A DNA stretch of 64,000 nt from Halosimplex rubrum (lineage in GTDB: Archaea > Halobacteriota > Halobacteria > Halobacteriales > Haloarculaceae), in NCBI RefSeq assembly GCF_013415885.1, contig NZ_CP058910.1:1426001-1490000 (forward strand), in the 5' to 3' direction. Positions 43,617-51,125 of the stretch are shown in pieces. Positions within the stretch are counted from its first letter, which is position 1; every line of letters begins with the position of its first letter. Both the position numbers and the translations under genes were made by a program. The notes below the pieces were generated by a model. The model was not told where the DNA came from and did not search any database. It saw nothing but the letters and a program-made list of their open reading frames with translations.

Positions 43617-45680
43617 ATGAGCGACACCGAGGGGCCCCTGTCGCCGGACAGGCCGGACGCCGAAAGCGACTTCCGCGTCGACGCGCCGTTCGACCCGGCG
43701 GGCGACCAGCCCGAGGCGATCGAAGGGCTCGCCGCGGGCTTTCGCCGGGGCATGGACGAACAGACCCTGCTCGGCGTGACCGGGTCGGGCAAGACCAACA
43801 CCGTCTCCTGGGTCGTCGAGGAGACCCAGATGCCGACGCTCGTCATCGCCCACAACAAGACGCTGGCCGCCCAGCTCTACGAGGAGTTCCGCGAGCTGTT
43901 CCCCGACAACGCCGTCGAGTACTTCGTCTCGTACTACGACTACTACCAGCCCGAGGCCTACGTCGAACAGACCGACAAGTACATCGAGAAAGACGCCTCC
44001 ATCAACGACGAGATTGACCGCCTGCGCCACTCCGCGACCCGCTCGCTCCTCACCCGCGACGACGTGATCGTCGTCGCCTCGGTGTCGGCCATCTACGGCC
44101 TGGGCGACCCGCAGAACTACGTCGACATGAGCCTCGAACTGGAGGTCGGCCAGGAGATCGACCGCGACGAGGTGCTCAAACGGCTCGTCGACCTCAACTA
44201 CGAGCGCAACGACGTGGACTTCACGCAGGGCACCTTCCGGGTGCGGGGCGACACTCTGGAGATCTACCCGATGTACGGCCGCTACGCCGTCCGCGTCGAG
44301 TTCTGGGGCGACGAGATCGACCGGATGTTGAAGGTCGACCCGCTGGAGGGCGAGGTGGAATCGAGCGAGCCCGCCGTCCTCGTCCACCCGGCCGAACACT
44401 ACTCGATCCCCGAACAGCGCCTCCAGCGCGCGATCGCCGAGATCGAGGAATTGAAGGAGGAGCGAGTCAGGTACTTCGAGCGCAACGGCGACGCCGTCGC
44501 CGCCCAGCGCATCGACGAGCGCACCACCTTCGACCTGGAGATGATGCGCGAGACGGGCTACTGCTCGGGCATCGAGAACTACTCCGTCCACCTCTCCGAA
44601 CGGGAGTCGGGCGACGCGCCGTACACCTTGCTGGACTACTTCCCCGAGGACTTCCTCACCGTCATCGACGAGTCCCACCAGACGATCCCCCAGATCAAGG
44701 GCCAGTTCGCGGGCGACCGCTCCCGCAAGGAGTCGCTGATCGACAACGGGTTCCGGCTCCCGACGGCCTACGACAACCGCCCGCTCACCTTCGAGGAGTT
44801 CCAGGACAAGACCGACAAGACCCTCTACGTCTCCGCGACGCCCGCCGACTACGAACGCGAACACAGCGAGCAGGTCGTCGAGCAGATCGTCCGTCCCACC
44901 CACCTCGTCGACCCCGCGGTCGAGGTCTCGCCCGCCGAGGGGCAGATCGACGACCTCATGGACCGGATCGACGGTCGCGTCGACCGCGACGAGCGCGTGC
45001 TCGTCACCACCCTGACCAAGCGGATGGCCGAAGACCTGACCGAGTATCTGGAGGAAGCGGGCGTCGCCGTCGAGTATATGCACGACGAGACGGACACGCT
45101 CGAACGCCACGAACTCATCCGGTCGCTCCGGCTGGGAGAGATCGACGTGCTCGTCGGGATCAACCTCCTCCGGGAGGGCCTGGACATCCCCGAGGTCTCG
45201 CTGGTCGCCATCCTCGACGCCGACCAGGAGGGGTTCCTGCGCTCGGAGACGACGCTCGTCCAGACGATGGGCCGCGCCGCGCGCAACGTCAACGGCGAGG
45301 TCGTCCTCTACGCCGACGACCCCAGCGACGCCATGGAGTCGGCCATCGCCGAGACCAACCGCCGCCGGGAGATCCAGGAGGCGTACAACGAGGAACACGG
45401 CTTCACGCCCACGACCATCGACAAGGAGATCGGCGAATCGTCGCTGCCCGGGAGCAAGACTGACACCGGCGACGCCGCCTCGCTGGCGCCCGACGACGAC
45501 GAGGAGGCCGCCCGCGCCATCGAACGACTCCAGGAGCGCATGGAGGACGCCGCCGACAACCTGGAGTTCGAACTCGCCGCCGACATCCGCGACCGCATCC
45601 ACGAGCTCCGCGAGGAGTACGACCTCGCCGGCGGCGACGACGAGGAGGGCGTCGTCCCCGAACCCGTCGACGAGTTCTGA
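43617..45680 (+). CDS. uvrB: Excinuclease ABC subunit B
   Basis: Damage-verification helicase of nucleotide excision repair (bacterial type, widespread in haloarchaea). The protein has 687 residues. Walker A is [10 protein letters not shown] near residue 57. The beta-hairpin region is [21 protein letters not shown], and the DEAD-like box is VIDESHQ near 350. The helicase motif VI lies in [12 protein letters not shown] near 545. The C-terminal UVR domain ([28 protein letters not shown]) binds UvrA/UvrC. All domains are intact; uvrA and uvrC are not in the window. Confidence 0.95.
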   Translation: MSDTEGPLSPDRPDAESDFRVDAPFDPAGDQPEAIEGLAAGFRRGMDEQTLLGVTGSGKTNTVSWVVEETQMPTLVIAHNKTLAAQLYEEFRELFPDNAVEYFVSYYDYYQPEAYVEQTDKYIEKDASINDEIDRLRHSATRSLLTRDDVIVVASVSAIYGLGDPQNYVDMSLELEVGQEIDRDEVLKRLVDLNYERNDVDFTQGTFRVRGDTLEIYPMYGRYAVRVEFWGDEIDRMLKVDPLEGEVESSEPAVLVHPAEHYSIPEQRLQRAIAEIEELKEERVRYFERNGDAVAAQRIDERTTFDLEMMRETGYCSGIENYSVHLSERESGDAPYTLLDYFPEDFLTVIDESHQTIPQIKGQFAGDRSRKESLIDNGFRLPTAYDNRPLTFEEFQDKTDKTLYVSATPADYEREHSEQVVEQIVRPTHLVDPAVEVSPAEGQIDDLMDRIDGRVDRDERVLVTTLTKRMAEDLTEYLEEAGVAVEYMHDETDTLERHELIRSLRLGEIDVLVGINLLREGLDIPEVSLVAILDADQEGFLRSETTLVQTMGRAARNVNGEVVLYADDPSDAMESAIAETNRRREIQEAYNEEHGFTPTTIDKEIGESSLPGSKTDTGDAASLAPDDDEEAARAIERLQERMEDAADNLEFELAADIRDRIHELREEYDLAGGDDEEGVVPEPVDEF

Positions 45681-45884
45681 GGACCACCGGTCCCGGCACG
45701 CGAAGGCGTGTGACACGCCGCCGTGATCCTGGACGTGGGTGTCCCGTACGAACGACTCGGCCGGACCCGCCTGTTTTCAGAGAAGATACTCGCGCTCCGT
45801 CGTCGGGTGCCGTATCGATCGATCCGATCTACGGCCCCCACAGCCGACGGTCCTGTGGTGTGTGGGTGGATACCATTCCGACGG

Positions 45885-45905
45885 TTATTTATCATAATTT
45901 GATAA
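45885..45905 (+). promoter_or_regulatory. TATA box and overlapping operator-like palindrome of the kinase gene
   Basis: A TTATTTATC box (45885-45893) is centred about 28 bases before ATG 45916. The inverted repeat TTATCA-TAATT-TGATAA (45889-45905) overlaps it. The arrangement suggests a repressor site, perhaps under control of the kinase pathway itself. Confidence 0.45.
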
Positions 45906-45915
45906 ACGAACACGT

Positions 45916-47169
45916 ATGACAGGGGACGCGTCCGCGGAGGCCGGGGGCTTCCCGCGACAGGTGGTCGGTTCGGCCGCACTACTGACGGTCACGATGGTCG
46001 CAGAGGCGATCGCCCGTGCGAGCGGATGGGGGCAGTGGACAGGCGGTGGGGCGCTGGTGTTCACGGGGGAGTTCCTGGTCGGTGTCGTCACGACGATCCC
46101 GTTCCTCGTCGGGATCGGGTACGTCGGGTACCGACTCCCGGAGGGCGACCTGGACCCCGAGCGATACCCGCGGGTCCGGCGGTGGTTCGTCGGGTCGGCC
46201 GTCGCGTCCGCGGTCTTCAATCTCGTGCTCATCGCCGTGATCGGGACCACCTCGGTCGGGATGTTCGTCGCGTGGGTGCGCTGGAGCGCGGCCGTGGGCG
46301 CCGGGATAGGGTTGGCCGTCGGCCTCTCCGAGGCGAAGGCCATCCAGCGGTCGGTCGACGCGGCCCGCGCCGAGTTCCGCGCCGAGCATGCCGCCAGTCA
46401 GCGGGACTTCCTCGACTATCTCAACGGGCTACTCAGACACGAGATCCTGAACGCGACGCAGGTCATCTCCGGGAACGCGGAGGTGTTGCGCAACGACCAC
46501 GACCCCGGGACAGCCGCGCACGACCGCGGCACGACGATCTACCGCCAGAGCCAGGACGTGACGGAGGTGATCCAGAACGTCCGGGAGCTCCTGCACGCCA
46601 CGTGGACCGAGAAACCCCTCGAATCGGTCGACGCGGCGTCGGTCCTGCGCGCCCAGATCGAGACGGCCGACTCCCGGTACGACGAGGCGACGTTCGAGGC
46701 GGACGTGCCCGAACGCGCACTCGTCGAGGCGAACCCGTTGCTGGGACGCGTGTTCGGCAACCTGCTGGCGAACGCCGTCGAACACAGCGACGGTCCCGTG
46801 TCGGTGTCGGTGACGATGGCCGTCGCCGACGACGAGGTATCCGTTCGCGTCGCCGACGACGGCCCGGGCGTCCCGCAGGGCGAGGTCTCCGACCTGTTCG
46901 ACCGCCCGGACACGCTCGCCGTCGACCACGGCATCGGTCTGTACCTCTCCGCGAAACTCGTCGAGCAGTACCGCGGCACGATCGACCTCGCCGAAAACGG
47001 CGGGGACGGCGCCGTCTTCCGCGTCCGCCTCCCCAGAGCCACCGACGACACCGCCGTGGACCCCGCCGAACCACGTGACCCCGATATCACACCCGCGACG
47101 CCCCTCGGATCGGTCGACCGCAGCGGCTCACCGACCGCCCCTTCGGACGGCCACCGCCGGACCGACTGA
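45916..47169 (+). CDS. Membrane sensor histidine kinase
   Basis: Protein of 417 residues. About four N-terminal helices (15-140) form the sensing module; no PAS domain is visible. The DHp helix has the phospho-acceptor H175 in LLRHEILNATQVI. The catalytic domain has the N-box NLLANAVEHSDG, G1 DDGPGVP and the G2-type HGIGLYLSAKLVEQY. The tail of about 35 residues is Pro/Asp-rich. No response regulator gene is adjacent, so it is an orphan kinase. It carries an operator-like palindrome at its promoter. Confidence 0.9.
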   Translation: MTGDASAEAGGFPRQVVGSAALLTVTMVAEAIARASGWGQWTGGGALVFTGEFLVGVVTTIPFLVGIGYVGYRLPEGDLDPERYPRVRRWFVGSAVASAVFNLVLIAVIGTTSVGMFVAWVRWSAAVGAGIGLAVGLSEAKAIQRSVDAARAEFRAEHAASQRDFLDYLNGLLRHEILNATQVISGNAEVLRNDHDPGTAAHDRGTTIYRQSQDVTEVIQNVRELLHATWTEKPLESVDAASVLRAQIETADSRYDEATFEADVPERALVEANPLLGRVFGNLLANAVEHSDGPVSVSVTMAVADDEVSVRVADDGPGVPQGEVSDLFDRPDTLAVDHGIGLYLSAKLVEQYRGTIDLAENGGDGAVFRVRLPRATDDTAVDPAEPRDPDITPATPLGSVDRSGSPTAPSDGHRRTD

Positions 47170-47215
47170 GCGACCACCCCGCCGACCGCCGGATCCAACG
47201 CTACCGGGGCGTAAT

Positions 47216-47229
47216 ACAATCTAAATTGT
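47216..47229. promoter_or_regulatory. Palindrome upstream of the ribonucleotide reductase promoter
   Basis: ACAAT-CTAA-ATTGT, about 30 bases before the CTTTATT box of the reductase gene, in a position suited to an activator or a distal repressor. Confidence 0.4.
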
Positions 47230-47253
47230 CTTAGTGCAAGCGGTGTTGGAAAG

Positions 47254-47260
47254 CTTTATT
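47254..47260 (+). promoter_or_regulatory. TATA box of the ribonucleotide reductase operon
   Basis: CTTTATT centred at 47257 predicts transcription from about 47283-47287, leaving an unusually long leader of about 100 bases for a haloarchaeal gene. Confidence 0.5.
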
Positions 47261-47284
47261 CGGGCGGGGCCGGTCAGGAACGAA

Positions 47285-47384
47285 CGCACCGCGAGCGGCC
47301 GTATTCGGCGGTTTCGGGCGGGATCGCCCGGGTAGCCGAGCGGCCGCGTGTGCCGCTTTGCCACCGAACAGTGGCGACACTACC
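47285..47384 (+). promoter_or_regulatory. Hairpin-rich 5' leader of ribonucleotide reductase
   Basis: About 100 bases of predicted leader hold successive hairpins: ACCGC/GCGGT or CCGC-GA-GCGG (47288-47312), GCCG-TATT-CGGC (47298-47309), CGGGCG-GGAT-CGCCCG (47315-47330), AGCGGC-N7-GCCGCT (47339-47357) and GCCAC-N6-GTGGC (47360-47375), the last ending 9 bases before the ATG. Some are alternatives. It resembles a regulatory leader, but no known riboswitch consensus was recognised. Confidence 0.4.
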
Positions 47385-49943
47385 ATGAGTACGCTGACAG
47401 CGCAGTCGACGATCCGCTCCGTCCTGGAGCGCGCACGCACAGGCCACGAAGACATCATCGACGACGAGACCCTCGACGAGCTCGTCGAATCGGTCGAACG
47501 CTCGCTGTACGACGGCGTCGACGCCGACGACCGCGACGAGGGCATCGTGGGGGAGCTGACCGCCCGCATCGAGCGCCACCCGGCCTACGACGACGCGGCC
47601 GCCCGCGTCGCCCGCCGCAAGCACTTCCGCGCCGTCACCGGCGAGGACCCGCCCGGCGACGGCTGGGCGCTCCCCGCCGACGAGGACGGCCGAGTCACCG
47701 ACGACGCCGACCTCGACGACGACTACGCCGACGCCTACCGCGAGGCGTTCGTCGAGGGGATCGAGCAGGGGGTCCGCGCCGACATCGTCGACGAGCGACT
47801 CCTGACCTACGACCTGGCGGAGATGGCGGCGGCGATCCGGCCCGAGCGCGACGAGCGCTTCGACCACATCGCCGTCGACACGCTCGCCCAGCGGTACTTC
47901 CTCGACGACGACGGCGACCCGCTGGAACTCCCACAGGCGTTCTGGATGCGCGTCGCGATGGGCATCGCCCTGCGCGAACCCGTCGACGACCGCGCCGACC
48001 GCGCACGCGAGTTCTACGAACTGCTCTCGACGCTGCGGTTCGTCCACTCCTCGCCCACGCTCTTCCACGCGGGCACCACGCACCCCCAGCTCGCCTCCTG
48101 TTACGTCACGACCGTCCCCGACGACCTGGAGGGCATCTTCGACGCCTACAAGTCCCACGCCAAGCTCTCGAAGTGGTCCGGCGGCCTCGGAACCGACTGG
48201 ACCCCCGTCCGGGCGTCGGGCTCGCTCATCGAGTCGACCGGCGTCGAGTCGACGGGGACCGTGCCCTTCCTCAAGATCTCCAACGACGTGACCGCCGCGA
48301 TCAACCGCTCGGGCAAGCGCCGCGGCGCCGCCTGCGCCTACATGGAGCCGTGGCACCTGGACTACCCCGACTTCCTCGACCTGAAGCGCAACACCGGCGA
48401 CGAGCGCCGGCGCACCCACGACATGAACACCGCCGCGTGGGTGCCCGACCTGTTCATGAAACGGGTCGCGGCGGACGAACAGTGGACCCTCTTCTCGCCC
48501 GACGAGGTCCCGGACCTCCACGAGGCTCACGGCGAGGAGTTCGAGGAGCTGTACCGCGAGTACGAACGGAAGGCCGACGCGGGCGAACTGCGCCAGTACG
48601 AGCGCGTCGACGCCGCCGACCTCTGGCGCGACACCCTCACTCGCCTCTTCGAGACCGGCCACCCCTGGATCACGTTCAAAGACGCCTGCAACGTCCGATC
48701 GCCCCAGGACCACGCCGGCACGATCCGCTCGTCGAACCTCTGTACCGAGATCACGCTCAACACCTCCACCGAGGAGACCGCCGTCTGTAACCTCGGCTCG
48801 GTGAACCTCTCGGAGCACGTGACTGGCGCGGCGCGAAGCGCCGCGGAAAACGCGAGCGGTGAAACCGCGAGCGACGGCATCCAGCGCGAGAAGCTCGAAG
48901 ACACGGTCGAGACGGCGATGCGGATGCTCGACAACGTCGTCGACCTGAACTTCTACCCGACCGACCGCTCGGCGGACTCGAACATGACCCATCGACCCAT
49001 CGGGCTGGGGATGATGGGCTTCCACGAGGCGCTGATCGAACAGCGCGTCCCGATGAACTCCGAGCGGGCGGTCGCGTTCGCCGACGAGGTCACCGAGTTC
49101 GTCGCCTACAACGCCATCCTGGCCTCCTCGAAGCTCGCCGCCGAGCGCGGCACCTACGACAGCTACGAGGGGTCGAAGTGGGACCGCGGCCTGCTCCCGC
49201 AGGACACCGTCGACCTGCTGGAAGCGGAGCGCGGCCGCGAGGTCGACGTCGACGTCGAGGAGCGACTCGACTGGGACCGGGTCCGCGAACACGTCGCCGA
49301 GCACGGCATGCGCAACTCGAACACGATGGCCGTCGCGCCCACGGCGACCATCTCGACCATCGCCGGCACCTCCGCCTCGATCGAGCCGCTCTACTCCAAT
49401 CTCTACGTCAAGTCGAACATGAGCGGCGACTTCACCGTCGTCAACGACGACCTGGTCGCCGACCTCGAAGGTCGGGGCCTGTGGACCGACGAGATCCGCG
49501 ACCGGATCAAGTTCCACGACGGCTCGGTCCAGGAGATCGCGGAGATACCCGACGACCTGCGGGAGCTCTATCGCACCGCCTTCGAGGTCGACCCGCGCCA
49601 CCAGCTCCGCCTCTCGGCGGCCCGCGGCGTCTGGATCGACCAGAGCCAGAGCCACAACGTCTTCTTCCCCGAGACCGACGGGAGCCTCCTCGCCGACGTG
49701 TACGAGACCGCCTGGGATCTCGGCCTGAAGACGACCTACTACCTGCGGACGCTGGGCGCCAGCCAGTTCGAGAAGTCCACGCTCGACATGGGCGAGTACG
49801 GCCGCACCCAGACGAAAGAGCGCGGCGGCGACGTGGCCGACGGCGACGGGAGCGCGAGCGACGAGTCGGCAGGCGCCGACGGGGACCGCGCCGACGGCGA
49901 CCTGCCGAGCGTCGAGGACCCGACCTGCGACGCCTGCCAGTGA
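47385..49943 (+). CDS. nrdA: Ribonucleoside-diphosphate reductase, large (alpha) subunit, class I
   Basis: Catalytic subunit making deoxyribonucleotides. The protein has 852 residues. The N-terminal helical region (about 1-90) is followed by the ten-stranded barrel, with the redox Cys in LASCYVTT near residue 240. The catalytic NLCTE motif has N451, C453 and E455, followed by CNLGSVNLS with the second redox-pair Cys. The end CDACQ is the C-terminal thiol pair. A segment of about 18 residues near residue 480-497 looks like an in-frame insert. The start is ATG 47385. The small subunit follows 25 bases downstream. Confidence 0.93.
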   Translation: MSTLTAQSTIRSVLERARTGHEDIIDDETLDELVESVERSLYDGVDADDRDEGIVGELTARIERHPAYDDAAARVARRKHFRAVTGEDPPGDGWALPADEDGRVTDDADLDDDYADAYREAFVEGIEQGVRADIVDERLLTYDLAEMAAAIRPERDERFDHIAVDTLAQRYFLDDDGDPLELPQAFWMRVAMGIALREPVDDRADRAREFYELLSTLRFVHSSPTLFHAGTTHPQLASCYVTTVPDDLEGIFDAYKSHAKLSKWSGGLGTDWTPVRASGSLIESTGVESTGTVPFLKISNDVTAAINRSGKRRGAACAYMEPWHLDYPDFLDLKRNTGDERRRTHDMNTAAWVPDLFMKRVAADEQWTLFSPDEVPDLHEAHGEEFEELYREYERKADAGELRQYERVDAADLWRDTLTRLFETGHPWITFKDACNVRSPQDHAGTIRSSNLCTEITLNTSTEETAVCNLGSVNLSEHVTGAARSAAENASGETASDGIQREKLEDTVETAMRMLDNVVDLNFYPTDRSADSNMTHRPIGLGMMGFHEALIEQRVPMNSERAVAFADEVTEFVAYNAILASSKLAAERGTYDSYEGSKWDRGLLPQDTVDLLEAERGREVDVDVEERLDWDRVREHVAEHGMRNSNTMAVAPTATISTIAGTSASIEPLYSNLYVKSNMSGDFTVVNDDLVADLEGRGLWTDEIRDRIKFHDGSVQEIAEIPDDLRELYRTAFEVDPRHQLRLSAARGVWIDQSQSHNVFFPETDGSLLADVYETAWDLGLKTTYYLRTLGASQFEKSTLDMGEYGRTQTKERGGDVADGDGSASDESAGADGDRADGDLPSVEDPTCDACQ

Positions 49944-49968
49944 GACCGAACTCAGGGAGATATCCACG

Positions 49969-50964
49969 ATGCCGATAACCTACACGACGGACAACGACAC
50001 GCACGACCCGAACAAGATCCTGCCGATGGACTACGAGTGGGCCCGCGAGTACTACCAGTCGGGCGTCGCCAACAACTGGACGCCCGAGGAGATCCCCATG
50101 GGCGAGGACGCCAGACAGTACGAGGACGGCACGCTCACGGAAGCCGAGAAGGACCTCGTCGAGTGGAACCTCGGCTTCTTCTCGACCGCGGAGTCGCTGA
50201 CGGCCAACAACATCGTCCTCGCGGTCTACGATTACGTCACCGCCCCGGAGTGTCGCCAGTACCTGCTCCGGCAGGCCTACGAGGAGGCCGTCCACACGGA
50301 CACGTTCATCTACTGCTGTGACTCGCTGGGGTTCGACCCCGAGTACCTCTACGGCATGTACGACCGCATCCCCGCCATCGAGGCGAAAGACGACTTCGTC
50401 GTCGACCTCACCCGCGTCGTCGACGACCCCGACTTCACCATCGACGACGACGAGGACGTGCGAGCCTTTCTCCGGGACCTGATCGGCTTCTACGTCGTCA
50501 TGGAGGGCATCTTCTTCTACGCCGGGTTCGCGATGATGCTCGGGCTCAAACGCCAGAACAAGCTGACCGGTATCGGCCAGCAGTTCGAGTACATCATGCG
50601 CGACGAGTCGCTGCACCTGGGGTTCGGCGTCGACCTGATCGACCAGATCCGGACCGAGACCGACGCCTGGACCGACGACTTCGAGGCCGAGGTGATCGAA
50701 CTGGTCCGCGAGGCCGTCGAGCTGGAGGCCCGCTACGCCCGCGAGGCCTGCCCCGACGAGATTCTCGGGATGGGCCCGGAGCAGTTCGCCGAGTACGTCG
50801 AGTACGTCGCGGACCGGCGGTGTTCGCAGCTCGACCTCCCCGAGCAGTACGGGACGGACAATCCCTTCGACTGGATGTCCGAGGCCGCGGACCTCAACAA
50901 GGAGAAGAACTTCTTCGAGACGCAGGTGACCGAGTACCAGAGCGGCGGGCAACTGGAGTGGTGA
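49969..50964 (+). CDS. nrdB: Ribonucleoside-diphosphate reductase, small (beta) subunit, with Phe at the radical site
   Basis: Ferritin-like radical-generating subunit of 331 residues. The metal ligands are E75 in STAES, E106 and H109 in EEAVHTDTF, E179 in VMEGIF, and E213 and H216 in DESLHLGF. Four residues after H109, where class Ia/Ib proteins carry the radical Tyr (E. coli Y122), this protein has F113. The first ligand is Glu rather than the Asp found in E. coli. Both features match class Ic (Chlamydia type), which uses a Mn/Fe cluster instead of a tyrosyl radical. It is directly downstream of nrdA. Confidence 0.93.
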   Translation: MPITYTTDNDTHDPNKILPMDYEWAREYYQSGVANNWTPEEIPMGEDARQYEDGTLTEAEKDLVEWNLGFFSTAESLTANNIVLAVYDYVTAPECRQYLLRQAYEEAVHTDTFIYCCDSLGFDPEYLYGMYDRIPAIEAKDDFVVDLTRVVDDPDFTIDDDEDVRAFLRDLIGFYVVMEGIFFYAGFAMMLGLKRQNKLTGIGQQFEYIMRDESLHLGFGVDLIDQIRTETDAWTDDFEAEVIELVREAVELEARYAREACPDEILGMGPEQFAEYVEYVADRRCSQLDLPEQYGTDNPFDWMSEAADLNKEKNFFETQVTEYQSGGQLEW

Positions 50965-51125
50965 CGGCCGTCGACGGCTGACTGGCGGGTGCGCCCGGCC
51001 GTCCACGACGGCCGCGGGGCGAGGCGAAGACGCCCGACCGGGGCCGTTCGGTCGCCTGCGCTCGCAAGCGGCGTGCGACAAGATATTTGACGGGCCCGGA
51101 CGACTCCCCTGCAGAGGTCCGCTGG

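Noticed and set aside
43497-45716. 739-residue minus-strand ORF opposite uvrB
   Set aside because: Antisense shadow; uvrB is fully supported by its motifs.
47321-47350. tRNA-like sequence (GGGTAGCCGAGCGGC) before the reductase gene
   Set aside because: Resembles the D arm of a Leu/Ser tRNA but no acceptor, anticodon or T arm follows.
47285-47384. Cobalamin riboswitch
   Set aside because: No B12-box consensus, leader too short, and the downstream enzyme is B12-independent class I.
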